A DNA stretch of 64,000 nt, taken from Bradyrhizobium sp. Tv2a-2. GTDB taxonomy: Bacteria; Pseudomonadota; Alphaproteobacteria; Rhizobiales; Xanthobacteraceae. The notes under the pieces were generated by a model that worked only from the letters and a program-made list of their open reading frames with translations, was not told the DNA's origin and searched no databases. Of this stretch, positions 37,210 through 46,376 are shown one piece after another. Numbering within the stretch: the first letter of the stretch is position 1; each line of letters starts with the position of its first letter. Location: assembly GCF_000472425.1 (NCBI RefSeq), contig NZ_AXAI01000005.1, positions 124,001 through 188,000 of the forward strand, in the 5' to 3' direction. The translations under genes and the position numbers were made by a program.

Positions 37210-37247
37210 CGCCGTCATGGGCGGTCCGGCCATCATATCGAAAGTCT

Positions 37248-37874
37248 TCAATCCAGCTTCGCTTCCATGCCGCGTTTGACGCCGGGTCGGGACATCAGCG
37301 TGTTGTACCAGCGCTCGACATTGGGAAAGTCCGAAAGCTCCACCTTGTGGCGCGGATGGCGCCAGACCCAGCCGAGAATGGCGAAATCGGCGACCGACAG
37401 CTCGCCCGCGACATAGTCGCGACCGGAAAGCCGCCGGTCGAGCACGCCATAGAGCCGCCGCGTCTCGGCCATGAAACGCTTCAGGCCATAGGCGCGGTCC
37501 TGCTCGTTCTCCAGCGCGATGAAATGATGCACCTGGCCCGGCATCGGCCCGAAACCGCCCATCTGCCACATCAGCCATTCATAGACCGGGATGCGCTTGG
37601 AAAGCGGGTTCGGCAGGAACTTTCCGGTCTTCTCGCCAAGATAGAGCAGGATGGCGCCGGATTCGAAGATGCTGACGGGCTTCCCCTCGGGACCGTCGGG
37701 GTCGATAATGGCCGGGATCTTGTTGTTCGGGCTGATGGCGAGGAAGGAGGGCGACATCTGCTCGCCCTTGGTGATATTCACCGGTACCACCTTATAGGAC
37801 AGCCCCATTTCCTCCAACGCCACGGAAATCTTGCGGCCGTTCGGCGTGTTCCAGGTGTGAAATTCGATGGTCAT
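37248..37874 (-). CDS. Glutathione S-transferase family protein (YfcG/Ure2-like)
   Basis: A 208-residue GST. The thioredoxin-like domain begins MTIEFHTWNTPNGRKISVAL, with Thr/Asn at the glutathione position typical of the nu-class. SPNNKIPAIIDPDGPEG holds the cis-Pro and a characteristic loop, and SIFESGAILLYLGEKTGKFL has the Glu-Ser pair. The helical domain contains WQMGGFGPMPGQVHHF, a signature of the YfcG group, which act as disulfide-bond reductases with glutathione. A redox role is inferred from that group. It lies alone on the minus strand. Confidence 0.9.
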   Translation of the reverse strand: MTIEFHTWNTPNGRKISVALEEMGLSYKVVPVNITKGEQMSPSFLAISPNNKIPAIIDPDGPEGKPVSIFESGAILLYLGEKTGKFLPNPLSKRIPVYEWLMWQMGGFGPMPGQVHHFIALENEQDRAYGLKRFMAETRRLYGVLDRRLSGRDYVAGELSVADFAILGWVWRHPRHKVELSDFPNVERWYNTLMSRPGVKRGMEAKLD

Positions 37875-38072
37875 GTCGGCCTTTCAGCTCTTGTTCAGAC
37901 GCGCGTCTCTAGCATTGCCGCTACCCCTGAGCAAAGCTGCCTATGACCTCTGCTCCTCTCGTCGGGAGGAATGAGATGATAGCCATTCCCGCTATTGACG
38001 GCGGCTATCGGCTCTGGAATGTGCCGCGGACCGCCGATAGATTGCCACGCTGCCGAAAAAGCGAGAAAAACC

Positions 38073-38636
38073 GTGTCCAAATCCGCCTCCCGTGCCCGTC
38101 TTCACGACATCATTCGCAGGCGCTCGTTCGGCCGCGGCGAGATCACGCTGGCCTCCGGTCGCAAGAGCGACTTCTATTTCAACCTCAAGCCGACCATGCT
38201 CGACCCCGAAGGCGCCGCGCTGCTCGCGGAAGTCACCTACGAGGCGTTGCGAGACGACCAGCTCGACTATATCGGCGGCCTGGAGATGGGCGCGGTTCCG
38301 CTGGCTGGCGCCATCGCGCAGCTGTCCTGGCTCAAGGGACATCCGATCGCGGCCTTCTTCGTGCGCAAGAAGCCCAAGGAGCACGGCGCGCGGCTGGCGA
38401 TCGAGGGGCTCGCCAAGGGCGAAAATCTCGAGGGCAAGCGGGTCGTCGTGGTCGAGGACGTCACCACCACCGGCGGCTCGGCGATGAAGGCCGTCGAGGC
38501 GCTGCGCGAGGTTGGCGCCAATGTCGTGCTGGTCCTGAGCATGGTCGACCGCGAGGAAGGCGCCACCGACACGTTCGCGCAGACCGGTCTGCCGTTCCGC
38601 TCGATCTACAAGGCCTCGGAATTTTTGAAGGACTGA
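38073..38636 (+). CDS. pyrE: Orotate phosphoribosyltransferase
   Basis: A 187-residue enzyme that joins orotate and PRPP to give OMP in pyrimidine synthesis. The PRPP-binding motif is [20 protein letters not shown] (about 127-146). The flexible-loop region is [12 protein letters not shown] with conserved Lys. The N-terminal strand is [20 protein letters not shown]. The start is GTG at 38073 ([16 protein letters not shown]), chosen because the domain begins directly after; the frame is open further upstream with no support. A-rich GAGAAAAA precedes the start. Confidence 0.94.
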   Translation: MSKSASRARLHDIIRRRSFGRGEITLASGRKSDFYFNLKPTMLDPEGAALLAEVTYEALRDDQLDYIGGLEMGAVPLAGAIAQLSWLKGHPIAAFFVRKKPKEHGARLAIEGLAKGENLEGKRVVVVEDVTTTGGSAMKAVEALREVGANVVLVLSMVDREEGATDTFAQTGLPFRSIYKASEFLKD

Positions 38637-38802
38637 GAGCTCTCCCTCTCTCCACAAGCGGGGCGAACTGGGAGAGAGCGCATTTCCCTTGCCTCAGCCT
38701 CGCCCGGTTAGAGCTCGTTTACCATCCGCGATTATGGTGAATCAGAACTTTGCAGCGCCTTGCGCTTGCAAATGAGGTTCGTTGCGTCGGGTGGAGTAAG
38801 CG

Positions 38803-39585
38803 TTGCGTACCAAGTTGTCCTTTCAGCGCAAGCTGAGCCGCATGCTTGTTGCTGCCGCCATCATCGGCGCCGTAGCGCTTCTGCCTGAGGCGAGTTCTGC
38901 CGAAGGCCTGTTCGACTTCTTCTTCGGCGGCATCCAGAAGCAGCAACGCCAGACCTCGCCGCAGGCTCCGTTCTTCGCCGATCCGGACAATCCGCAATCG
39001 GTGCCGCCGCACCCGGCTGTCGCAAGCTCGGGACCTGCGTTCTGCGTGCGCAGCTGCGACGGAAAGTATTTTCCGCTGCGCGGCGCCGCTTCGCCGGTGC
39101 AGATGTGCCAGGCGTTCTGTCCCGCGAGTGCGACCAAGGTTTTCTTCGGCTCCAGCATCGACGATGCCTATGCCGCCAGCGGCGAGCGCTACGCCGATAG
39201 CGAGAACGCCTATGCCTATCGCAAGGCACTGCGCGCGGACTGCACCTGCAACGGTCGCGATCCGGCGGGGCTCGCGCCGGTCGATCTCGCGCTCGACGGC
39301 TCGCTGCGCGCGGGCGATGTGATCGCCACAACCGATGGACTCGTCGCCTATTCCGGCATCCGCGTCGGCAACGACCAGACCCCGGATTTCACGCCTGTCG
39401 CGTCCTATCCGGGTCTGACGGCGGAAGTGCGCGCCCGCCTGAACGAGATGAAGGTCGCGCCCGTCCGGGCCGACATGATGGCGAATGAAACCGCCGCCTC
39501 CGACGTGTCCCGCGCACCGCTGCCGCCGGTGAACGTTGCGCCGAAACAATCGCCGGGACGCGACAAGCGCGCGGAAGCGGATTGA
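38803..39585 (+). CDS. Secreted DUF2865-domain protein
   Basis: A 260-residue exported protein of the DUF2865 family, found mostly in Hyphomicrobiales. The signal peptide is about residues 1-33, followed by the stretch GLFDFFFGG. The domain has conserved Cys and aromatic motifs: AFCVRSCDGKYFPLRG, MCQAFCPASATKVFFGSSID, and ALRADCTCNGRDPAGLA. Six cysteines suggest disulfides in the periplasm. The C-terminal tail (about 205-260) is low complexity. The start is TTG at 38803; an ATG at 38842 would shorten the leader. Function unknown. Confidence 0.85.
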   Translation: MRTKLSFQRKLSRMLVAAAIIGAVALLPEASSAEGLFDFFFGGIQKQQRQTSPQAPFFADPDNPQSVPPHPAVASSGPAFCVRSCDGKYFPLRGAASPVQMCQAFCPASATKVFFGSSIDDAYAASGERYADSENAYAYRKALRADCTCNGRDPAGLAPVDLALDGSLRAGDVIATTDGLVAYSGIRVGNDQTPDFTPVASYPGLTAEVRARLNEMKVAPVRADMMANETAASDVSRAPLPPVNVAPKQSPGRDKRAEAD

Positions 39586-39591
39586 TGGATG

Positions 39592-39632
39592 TCATTCCGC
39601 AACGCGCTCAAGCGCGAACGCGGAAATGACGG
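39592..39632. repeat. Short palindromic repeat (family C relative)
   Basis: GTCATTCCGC...GCGGAAATGAC with inner GCGCTCAAGCGC, forming one hairpin just after the DUF2865 stop and just before the stop of the convergent gene at 39639. It may act as a shared terminator. Confidence 0.5.
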
Positions 39633-39638
39633 TGCAGA

Positions 39639-40070
39639 TCACCGCCCCACGATCACGCCGATCACATTCGGCGCCGCCAGATATTTCTCTTCGATCGCGG
39701 CGCGCGCGGCGGCGCGGTTCTCCGGCGTGAGCAGACCGCGTTTCTCGGCCAGGATCATCCAGCAATAGCCCCACCAGTCCGTGAGCATGCCGGTGTCGTC
39801 GACGAGATCGTAGCCCGCTTGGGCGGCAAAGATGCGCGCCTGGGCTTCGTCCAGCGTATCGAGGAAGACGTGGTCTTCGGGCGAAAACAGCTCGTCGCTG
39901 ACGTCATCGATGGTGTAGCCCCAGATCGAGGCGCAGACCGCGTTGAACTCGCGGTCGATCTCGTCGTCGTCGACAAATCGCCGACGTGACGCCAGATGCA
40001 GCCGCGACAGGCTGCGCGCAAAATCGGCAATCCGGGTGAGCGCGAATTGATCAAAAGCGATAGTGGACAT
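39639..40070 (-). CDS. Hypothetical acidic protein (143 aa), putatively SOS-controlled
   Basis: A 143-residue soluble protein without signal peptide or membrane span. It is acidic in the middle (DDDEIDREF, DDVSDELFSPEDHVFLD) and has Trp-rich motifs ASIWGYTIDD and TDWWGYCWMILAEKRGLLTP. The second looks like a conserved core. The end PNVIGVIVGR is hydrophobic. I recognise no family. ATG 40070 opens MSTIAFDQFALTRIADFARS; a start 45 bases upstream is possible. A perfect GTTC-N7-GTTC LexA-type site lies 86-100 bp upstream, so damage-induced expression is plausible. Confidence 0.7.
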   Translation of the reverse strand: MSTIAFDQFALTRIADFARSLSRLHLASRRRFVDDDEIDREFNAVCASIWGYTIDDVSDELFSPEDHVFLDTLDEAQARIFAAQAGYDLVDDTGMLTDWWGYCWMILAEKRGLLTPENRAAARAAIEEKYLAAPNVIGVIVGR

Positions 40071-40155
40071 GTAGTTCTCACGAGAACGGACAGACCATAG
40101 ATGTTGTATCGGCAACGCGCCGAATCGCTATGCTATATCAAATACTTGCTAAATT

Positions 40156-40170
40156 GTTCTTAATTTGTTC
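40156..40170 (-). promoter_or_regulatory. Putative LexA (SOS) box
   Basis: GTTC-TTAATTT-GTTC on the plus strand (GAAC-N7-GAAC toward the gene), an exact match to the alphaproteobacterial LexA consensus. In the leftward direction AGAACA is followed 17 bases later by TATAGC, a plausible -35/-10 pair overlapped by the box. Confidence 0.6.
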
Positions 40171-40299
40171 TAAAAATATTCGCCGCCCCGGCGAAGGCCG
40201 TCGCATATCCGCCAGCATCCGGTCGCCGCACGAATTGGCATAGAATTTCCCGCCGCATTGCCCGTGGATGGCGGCGCAACGGGCGGCGGGGGAGGCATT

Positions 40300-40431
40300 C
40301 TACGGCAGGCTGAAAGCGCAGCTTCGGCCATCGGCGCTACCGCCGATCTTGCTGGTGGCGAAGGCAGCGCTCGATCCGGAGACGCAGACGAGGAGCAGCA
40401 GTGCTGCGATGATCTCGATGGTCAGTCGCAT
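40300..40431 (-). CDS. Putative small secreted peptide (43 aa)
   Basis: A short leftward frame with a strong Shine-Dalgarno, GGGAGG, 8 bases before ATG 40431. The product begins with a signal peptide, MRLTIEIIAALLLLVCVSGS, with likely cleavage after AAFA (residue 25). A mature tail of 18 residues, TSKIGGSADGRSCAFSLP, follows and contains one Cys. Similar short exported tails are known in Bradyrhizobium as orphan proteins. No family is named and expression is unproven. It lies upstream of the SOS box and its own promoter is unknown. Confidence 0.5.
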   Translation of the reverse strand: MRLTIEIIAALLLLVCVSGSSAAFATSKIGGSADGRSCAFSLP

Positions 40432-40632
40432 GGATGCGGTCCTCCCGAGAGGCCGAAGCCAGCTCACTATACCTCAGTATAGGCGTGAGGCGACCGGAAA
40501 CCATGACAGGCTGAATCGGCCCGGTCCTTGCATAAATTTGATGCATGCGTCGCACAAACCGTGCCGTTCCGGGTTTCGGGCCAGGCGCAACGTGCTTATG
40601 ATTTCAGTGAGTCTCACTGTCAGGATTTCAAG

Positions 40633-43149
40633 TTGGCAGACCAAACGCTCCATTATCCCGTGCCCGGCGAGCCGGTCGACGAACTCGCGCTGTCCGAGAT
40701 CAAGAGCACAATTCTCGCCAAGCTGCGGCTCGCCATCGGCAAGGACGCCGGCATGGCGACCAGGCACGACTGGTATATGGCTGCAGCGCTGGCGCTGCGC
40801 GACCGCATCGTGCACCGCTGGCTGACGGCGGAAAAGCAGAGCTACGATTCCGGAAGCAAGCGGGTCTATTACCTCTCGCTGGAATTCCTGATTGGCCGGC
40901 TGTTCTCCGATGCGCTCAACAACATGGGTCTGTTGCAGGTGTTCGAGACGGCGCTTGGCGATCTCGGCGTCGGCCTGGACGAGCTACGCAAATGCGAGCC
41001 GGATGCGGCGCTCGGCAATGGCGGCCTCGGGCGACTCGCCGCCTGCTTCATGGAGAGCATGGCCACGCTGCAAATCCCGGCAATCGGCTATGGCATCCGC
41101 TACGACTACGGCCTGTTCCGCCAGATCATCAAGGATGGCTGGCAGCAGGAATATCCCGACGAGTGGCTTTCGCTCGGCAATCCCTGGGAATTGCAGCGGC
41201 CGGAAGTGGTCTACCACATCCATTTCGGCGGTGGCGTGGAGCATGTCGATGACAAGGGCCGCGACCTCGCGGTCTGGCATCCGGCCGAGACCGTGCAGGC
41301 CATGGCCTACGACACTCCGATCGTCGGCTGGCGCGGCCAGCACGTCAACGCACTGAGACTCTGGTCGGCGCGGTCGCCCGATCCGCTCAAGCTCGATGTC
41401 TTCAACAAAGGCGACTATCTCGGCGCCAGCGCCGAGCAGTCCCGCGCCGAGGCGATCTGCAAATTCCTCTATCCGAATGACGAGAGTCCGGCCGGGCGCG
41501 AGCTGCGCCTGCGGCAGGAATATTTCTTCGTGTCGGCCTCGCTGCAGGACCTGGTGAGGCGCCACCTCGCCTCTGATGGGCAGCTGCGCAGCCTTGCCAT
41601 GAAGGTCGCGGTGCAGCTCAACGATACCCATCCCTCGCTCGCCGTCACCGAGCTGATGCGCATCCTGGTGGACCTGCACAATTTCCGCTGGGAGGAAGCC
41701 TGGAAGCTCACGGTCAGCACGCTGTCCTACACCAACCACACGCTGCTGCCGGAGGCGCTCGAGACCTGGCCGGTCGAACTGTTCGAACGCCTGCTGCCGC
41801 GGCATCTCGAGATCATCTACCGCATCAACAGCCAGCATCTGGCGCTCGCCGAGCATCGCTGTCCCGGCGACATCGATTTCCGCGCTTCCGTCTCGCTGAT
41901 CGACGAGAAGAGCGGACGCAAGGTGCGGATGGGGCAGCTCGCCTTTGTCGGCTCGCACCGCATCAACGGCGTCTCGGCGATGCATTCCGAATTGATGCGC
42001 GAGACCGTATTCCATGACCTCAATCATCTCTATCCCGGCCGCATCACCAACAAGACCAACGGCATCACCTTCCGTCGCTGGCTGATGCTCGCCAATCCGA
42101 AGCTCACCAATCTCTTGCGCGAGGCCTGCGGCGAGGCAGTGCTCGACGATCCCGCGCGGCTCGAACTGCTGGAGGCGCGCGCCAGCGACAACGCCTTCCA
42201 GGTCGAGTTCCGCAAGGTGAAGCACCACAACAAGCTGGCACTGGCGCGGCTGATCAGTGAGAAGCTCAATGTCAGGGTCGATCCCGGCGCGCTGTTCGAC
42301 GTGCAGATCAAGCGCATCCATGAATACAAGCGCCAATTGCTCAACATCCTGGAGACGGTCGCGCTGTATCAGGCGATGAAGGACGATCCCAAACGCGACT
42401 GGGTGCCGCGAGTCAAGATCTTTGCCGGCAAGGCGGCAGCGAGCTACCGCTATGCCAAGCTGATCATCAAGCTGATCAACGACGTTGCCGAGGTCGTCAA
42501 CAACGACCCCACGATCGCCGACCGGCTCAAGGTCGCCTTCCTGCCCGACTACAATGTCAGCCTTGCCGAGGTGATCATCCCGGCCGCCGACCTCTCCGAG
42601 CAGATCTCGACCGCGGGCATGGAAGCTTCCGGCACCGGCAACATGAAGCTGGCGCTGAACGGCGCGCTGACCATCGGCACGCTGGATGGCGCCAATATCG
42701 AGATCCGCGAGCATGTGGGCCCCGAGAACATCGCGATCTTCGGCATGGAGGCGATGGACGTCACGGTCCGCCGCAAGCAGGGGCTGGACGCGAGCGACGT
42801 GATCCGCAAGTCGCCCCAGCTTGCGCGTGCCATCAATTCGGTCGGCGCCGGCGAGTTCTCGCCCGGCGAGCCCGGCCGCTTCGAATCCATCGCGCACGCG
42901 CTGCGCTATCTCGACCACTACATGGTCAGCGCCGACTTCGACTCCTACTACGAGGCGCAGCGGGGCATCGACGCACGCTGGCAGGTAGTGCCGGCATGGA
43001 CGCGCGCCAGCATCCTCAATGTCGCGCGCATGGCGTGGTTCTCCTCCGACCGCACCATCCGCGAATATGCCGAGGAGATCTGGAATGTGCCGGTGCGTCC
43101 GACGCCGTCGACTATGGCGGAGAGCGGTGCCCAGCGCGGCGCGCGGTGA
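40633..43149 (+). CDS. glgP: Glycogen/starch/alpha-glucan phosphorylase
   Basis: An 838-residue GT35 phosphorylase that releases glucose-1-phosphate from glycogen. Motifs include YYLSLEFLIGRLFSDALNNM, ALGNGGLGRLAACFMESMAT, and the C-terminal pyridoxal-phosphate lysine motif EASGTGNMKLALNGALTIGT. PLP is bound as a Schiff base to that Lys. Length fits bacterial GlgP. The start is uncertain: TTG 40633 is preceded by AGGA and begins LADQTLHYPVPGEPVDE, but the frame is open to 40528. No other glycogen gene adjoins it, although pckA nearby is also in central carbon flow. Confidence 0.94.
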   Translation: MADQTLHYPVPGEPVDELALSEIKSTILAKLRLAIGKDAGMATRHDWYMAAALALRDRIVHRWLTAEKQSYDSGSKRVYYLSLEFLIGRLFSDALNNMGLLQVFETALGDLGVGLDELRKCEPDAALGNGGLGRLAACFMESMATLQIPAIGYGIRYDYGLFRQIIKDGWQQEYPDEWLSLGNPWELQRPEVVYHIHFGGGVEHVDDKGRDLAVWHPAETVQAMAYDTPIVGWRGQHVNALRLWSARSPDPLKLDVFNKGDYLGASAEQSRAEAICKFLYPNDESPAGRELRLRQEYFFVSASLQDLVRRHLASDGQLRSLAMKVAVQLNDTHPSLAVTELMRILVDLHNFRWEEAWKLTVSTLSYTNHTLLPEALETWPVELFERLLPRHLEIIYRINSQHLALAEHRCPGDIDFRASVSLIDEKSGRKVRMGQLAFVGSHRINGVSAMHSELMRETVFHDLNHLYPGRITNKTNGITFRRWLMLANPKLTNLLREACGEAVLDDPARLELLEARASDNAFQVEFRKVKHHNKLALARLISEKLNVRVDPGALFDVQIKRIHEYKRQLLNILETVALYQAMKDDPKRDWVPRVKIFAGKAAASYRYAKLIIKLINDVAEVVNNDPTIADRLKVAFLPDYNVSLAEVIIPAADLSEQISTAGMEASGTGNMKLALNGALTIGTLDGANIEIREHVGPENIAIFGMEAMDVTVRRKQGLDASDVIRKSPQLARAINSVGAGEFSPGEPGRFESIAHALRYLDHYMVSADFDSYYEAQRGIDARWQVVPAWTRASILNVARMAWFSSDRTIREYAEEIWNVPVRPTPSTMAESGAQRGAR

Positions 43150-43221
43150 ATTTTGCCGCACGGAAATCCATTACCCTGGACGTCATTGAATTTGGCGCGC
43201 GGATCGCGATATTGGCTCGGT

Positions 43222-43317
43222 CACCGGGGCGATGCGCGAGCATCGTGCGCGATTGCGCACCTGAGAGTCACGAGATTCCGGGTCTGGTGCTAGCTAATGC
43301 ACCATCCGGAATGACGG
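43222..43317. repeat. Dispersed repeat family C, diverged copy
   Basis: TCACCGGGGCGATGCGCGAGCATCG then CGAGATTCCGGGTC...CATCCGGAATGACGG. It occupies the gap between glgP and the thioesterase gene and shares the GGAATGACG end with other family C units. Confidence 0.55.
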
Positions 43318-43332
43318 AGCGTCGATCAGTTC

Positions 43333-44154
43333 ATGCACGCCAAATCCCAACACCTCTTCGACGACGCAACGCGCATCACAGCCGGCGACAGCCGCTGGCA
43401 GGGACGCACCAGCCCGGATTACTGGGCCTTTGTCGGCCCATTCGGCGGCTTCACGGCAGCGACCATCCTGCGTGCGCTGATGGAGCATCCGCAAGTCGCG
43501 GGTGATCCACTTGCTGTGACCGTCAACTACTGCGCGCCGATCGCCGAAGGCGCGTTCGATCTCGACCTGCGCCTGGTGAAGGCCAACCGCTCGAGCCAGC
43601 ATTGGTACGTGGAGCTGTCGCAGGAAGGGCGCGAGCCCGCGACGCTTGCGACCGCCGTCTTTGCCGAGCGTCGTCCGTCGTGGTCACAGGCGCAGGTAAC
43701 GATGCCCGAGGCCCAGCCGTTCGAGAAGATCAGGCGCTATCCCGATGTCGCAGCCAGCTGGACCAGGCAATACGATTTCCGTTTCGTCGAGGGTCTTGTC
43801 GACATGGCGGCGGGCGTCGAGCTGCAGCAGCCAGGGAGTGCCTTTTCAAAGCTCTGGATCGGCGACCGCGTGCCGCGCAAGATCGATGCGCTCTCGCTGC
43901 TCGCGATGTCTGACGCGTTCTTCGCCCGCATCTTCCATGTCAAAGGCGAGATCGTTCCGATCGGAACGGTGTCGCTGACGACCCATTTCCACGCTGACGC
44001 CGAGGATCTTTCGCGCGAAGACATCACGCACGTGCTCGGCGTTGCCGATGCAAAAATCTTTCACAAGAGCTATGGCGATCAAAACGGCGAGCTATGGTCG
44101 CCCTCTGGACGCCTGCTCGCCACCACGACGCAAATGACTTATTTCAAGGCTTGA
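43333..44154 (+). CDS. Acyl-CoA thioesterase-family protein (TesB-like double hot dog)
   Basis: A 273-residue protein with two hot-dog units. The N-terminal unit starts DYWAFVGPFGGFTAATILRA, matching the G-x-x-x-G-G-x-x-A pattern of the TesB/acyl-CoA thioesterase family. VTVNYCAPIAEGAFDLDLRL follows. The C-terminal unit has DALSLLAMSDAFFARIFHVK and VSLTTHFHADAEDLSRED, where TTHFHA resembles the second-unit catalytic strand, ending SPSGRLLATTTQMTYFKA. It would hydrolyse fatty acyl-CoA; chain preference is unknown. It stands alone behind a repeat. Confidence 0.82.
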   Translation: MHAKSQHLFDDATRITAGDSRWQGRTSPDYWAFVGPFGGFTAATILRALMEHPQVAGDPLAVTVNYCAPIAEGAFDLDLRLVKANRSSQHWYVELSQEGREPATLATAVFAERRPSWSQAQVTMPEAQPFEKIRRYPDVAASWTRQYDFRFVEGLVDMAAGVELQQPGSAFSKLWIGDRVPRKIDALSLLAMSDAFFARIFHVKGEIVPIGTVSLTTHFHADAEDLSREDITHVLGVADAKIFHKSYGDQNGELWSPSGRLLATTTQMTYFKA

Positions 44155-44177
44155 GGCCCGGCAGCAGCGCTGGAAAA

Positions 44178-44540
44178 TCAAGTGCTCTGGGTCGCGTTGC
44201 CCTGTACCAGGCTGCTTTCGCCCGTCACCGGATTGGTCACGACGTTGCCGACCACCGCCGTGCCGCTCCCGCTCAGCATGAATTTGGTATCGCCGATCCG
44301 GAACGACGAGTTGCCGATCAGCACCTGCTGATACTGCGTGGTGTCTCCGCTCTGATATTTGACCCGTGCGCGGAAGCCGGAGACCTCTGAAATCTGGAAG
44401 TCGAATTTCTGGCCGTTGGAATAGGTCCCGGTCCAGGTGCCCTCGTAGCTCTTGGCATCGACGGGCGTGTATTTGATGTTCGGTGTGGCCAGCGGAGCCG
44501 ATGCGTAGGAGCTCGAGAGAACGCTGTAAATGTCCGACAT
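44178..44540 (-). CDS. Hypothetical protein (120 aa), CtrA-linked
   Basis: A 120-residue protein that opens MSDIYSVLSSSYASAPLATP and then forms a small beta domain: SYEGTWTGTYSNGQKFDFQI, FRARVKYQSG, and GTAVVGNVVTNPVTGESSLV. No signal peptide, no membrane helix. The Ser/Ala/Thr-rich N-terminus recalls axial (flagellar/pilus) proteins that leave the cell by a dedicated pathway, but no motif proves that. A perfect CtrA-type site sits 53-67 bp upstream, consistent with cell-cycle or motility control. Family unnamed. Confidence 0.65.
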   Translation of the reverse strand: MSDIYSVLSSSYASAPLATPNIKYTPVDAKSYEGTWTGTYSNGQKFDFQISEVSGFRARVKYQSGDTTQYQQVLIGNSSFRIGDTKFMLSGSGTAVVGNVVTNPVTGESSLVQGNATQST

Positions 44541-44592
44541 GGGCTTCCCGGCTCCGCGACATTAGGTCGCTATCACTAGAGGCCAATGCTGG

Positions 44593-44607
44593 TTAATCGC
44601 GGGTTAA
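44593..44607 (-). promoter_or_regulatory. Putative CtrA-binding site
   Basis: TTAA-TCGCGGG-TTAA, an exact TTAA-N7-TTAA match, upstream of the 120-aa gene whose ATG is at 44540. Confidence 0.55.
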
Positions 44608-44634
44608 GTCCCGCTTTGGGGCTCAACGGAATTG

Positions 44635-44657
44635 AAAAAGGCGGCCCAAGGCCGCCC
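44635..44657 (-). terminator. Rho-independent terminator of pckA
   Basis: Read leftward: GGGCGGCC-TTG-GGCCGCC followed by TTTTTC. A 7-bp GC stem and a U-tract form a standard intrinsic terminator about 100 bp beyond the pckA stop, with a family C repeat in the intervening 3' region. Confidence 0.75.
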
Positions 44658-44669
44658 TTCTTCTCCCGC

Positions 44670-44752
44670 CGTCATTCCGGGGCGCGTCGAAGACGCAAAC
44701 CCCGAAGCTCGAGATTCCGGGGTCGGCTCGATCGAGCCGCCCCGGAATGACC
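44670..44752. repeat. Dispersed repeat family C, full copy
   Basis: CGTCATTCCGGGGCGCG...GCCGCCCCGGAATGACC, with inner CTCGAGATTCCGGGG and GGCTCGATCGAGCC palindromes. It lies between the pckA stop and its terminator. Confidence 0.8.
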
Positions 44753-44759
44753 ATATCAC

Positions 44760-46376
44760 TTACTCCGCGGCCAGCTTCACCTCGGGCGCGGCCGCACGCA
44801 CGTCGGCGTCGACCTTCTCCTCGAACTTGGCAAAGTTCTTCTGGAACATGCCGACCAGGGCGCGCGCGGTCTTGTCGAACTCGTCCTTGTCCTTCCAGGT
44901 GTTGACCGGATTGAGGATCTCGCTCGGCACGCCCGGCAGCGCGGTCGGCACTGCAAAGCCAAAATATTTGTCGGTGCGGAATTCGACATTGCGCAAGGAG
45001 CCGTCGAGCGCCGCGGTCAACAGCGCACGCGTGACCTGGATCGGCATGCGGCTGCCGGTGCCAAATTTACCGCCGGTCCATCCAGTGTTGACCAGCCAGC
45101 AGTCGACATTGTGATTGGCAATCAGCTCACGCAGCATGTTGCCGTAGACCGAGGGATCGAGCGGCAGGAACGGCGAACCGAAGCAGGTGGAGAACTCCGG
45201 CTGCGGCTCGTTGCCGAGACCGCGCTCGGTGCCGGCGACCTTGGCCGTATAGCCCGACAGGAAGTGATACATCGCCTGCGCCGGCGACAGCTTCGCGATC
45301 GGCGGCAGCACGCCGAAGGCGTCGGCAGCCAGCATCACCACGTTCTTCGGATGCGACGCGCGCCCGGTGTGCGAGGCGTTGGGGATGAAGTCGAGCGGAT
45401 AGGCCGAGCGGGTGTTCTCGGTCTTGGAGCCGTCGTTGAAATCGACGGCGCGGGTATCCTCGTCGAGCACGCAGTTTTCAAGCACCGCGCCGAAGCGGTT
45501 GGAAGCCGCGTAAATCTGCGGCTCGGCTTCCTGCGACAGCTTGATGCACTTGGCGTAGCAGCCGCCTTCGAAATTGAAGATGCCGTCCGGACCCCAGCCG
45601 TGCTCATCGTCGCCGATCAGCGTGCGGTTCGGATCGGCCGACAACGTGGTCTTGCCGGTGCCGGAGAGGCCGAAGAAGATCGCGCTGTCGCCCTTCGGGC
45701 CGACATTGGCCGAGCAGTGCATCGGCATCACGCCGCGCTCTGGCAGATAATAGTTGAGCGTCGTGAACACGCTCTTCTTCATCTCGCCGGCATAATAAGA
45801 CCCGCCGATCAGGACGATCTTGCGGGCGAAATCGATGGCCACGACATTCTCCGAACGCACGCCATGGCGCTTCGGATCGGCCTTGAAGCTCGGCATGTCG
45901 ATGATGGTAAGCTCGGGTACGAAGGTCGAGAGCTCGATCGCTTGCGGGCGGATCAGCAGGGTGCGGATGAACAGCGAGTGCCAGGCAAGCTCGGTGAAGA
46001 CGCGGGTCTTGATCCGGTAGGTCGGATCGGCGCCGCCGTAGAGATCCTGCGCGAACAGCCGCTTGCCTTCGGCATGCTTCAGGAAGTCCTGGTAGAGCGC
46101 CTCGAACTGCTCAGCTGATATCGACTGGTTGCCGGCCCACCACATCTTCTTGTCGGTGGTCGCATCGCGGACCGTGAACTTGTCCTTCGGGCTGCGCCCG
46201 GTGAACTCGCCGGTATCGGCGCATAACGCGCCATCGGCCGACAGCATCGCTTCGCCGGCCGCCAATGAATATTGGTAAAGCTGCGGCGCGCCGAGGTTCC
46301 AGTGCACCTGCTTGAGATTTCTTAAACCGAATTTGTCGGCGCCGAAGGCACCGTTACGCACGCCTGTTTCTTGCAC
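44760..46376 (-). CDS. pckA: Phosphoenolpyruvate carboxykinase (ATP)
   Basis: A 538-residue enzyme that converts oxaloacetate and ATP to PEP and CO2, the entry to gluconeogenesis. Diagnostic motifs are [20 protein letters not shown] (P-loop kinase-1a, about 230-249), [20 protein letters not shown] with metal-binding Asp, [13 protein letters not shown] near the N-terminus, and a [20 protein letters not shown] loop. The start is GTG at 46376 with GAGGAGG 8 bases upstream; it precedes [11 protein letters not shown]. The ATP-dependent class is inferred from length and the P-loop context. In soil bacteria growing on C4-dicarboxylates this enzyme is central. Confidence 0.97.
   Translation of the reverse strand: MQETGVRNGAFGADKFGLRNLKQVHWNLGAPQLYQYSLAAGEAMLSADGALCADTGEFTGRSPKDKFTVRDATTDKKMWWAGNQSISAEQFEALYQDFLKHAEGKRLFAQDLYGGADPTYRIKTRVFTELAWHSLFIRTLLIRPQAIELSTFVPELTIIDMPSFKADPKRHGVRSENVVAIDFARKIVLIGGSYYAGEMKKSVFTTLNYYLPERGVMPMHCSANVGPKGDSAIFFGLSGTGKTTLSADPNRTLIGDDEHGWGPDGIFNFEGGCYAKCIKLSQEAEPQIYAASNRFGAVLENCVLDEDTRAVDFNDGSKTENTRSAYPLDFIPNASHTGRASHPKNVVMLAADAFGVLPPIAKLSPAQAMYHFLSGYTAKVAGTERGLGNEPQPEFSTCFGSPFLPLDPSVYGNMLRELIANHNVDCWLVNTGWTGGKFGTGSRMPIQVTRALLTAALDGSLRNVEFRTDKYFGFAVPTALPGVPSEILNPVNTWKDKDEFDKTARALVGMFQKNFAKFEEKVDADVRAAAPEVKLAAE

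Noticed and set aside
40984..43161. A 725-codon open frame on the minus strand
   Set aside because: It is antisense to glgP, whose motifs are clear. Long antisense frames are usual in GC-rich genes, and its composition (His/Asp/Arg/Gly-rich) matches no family.
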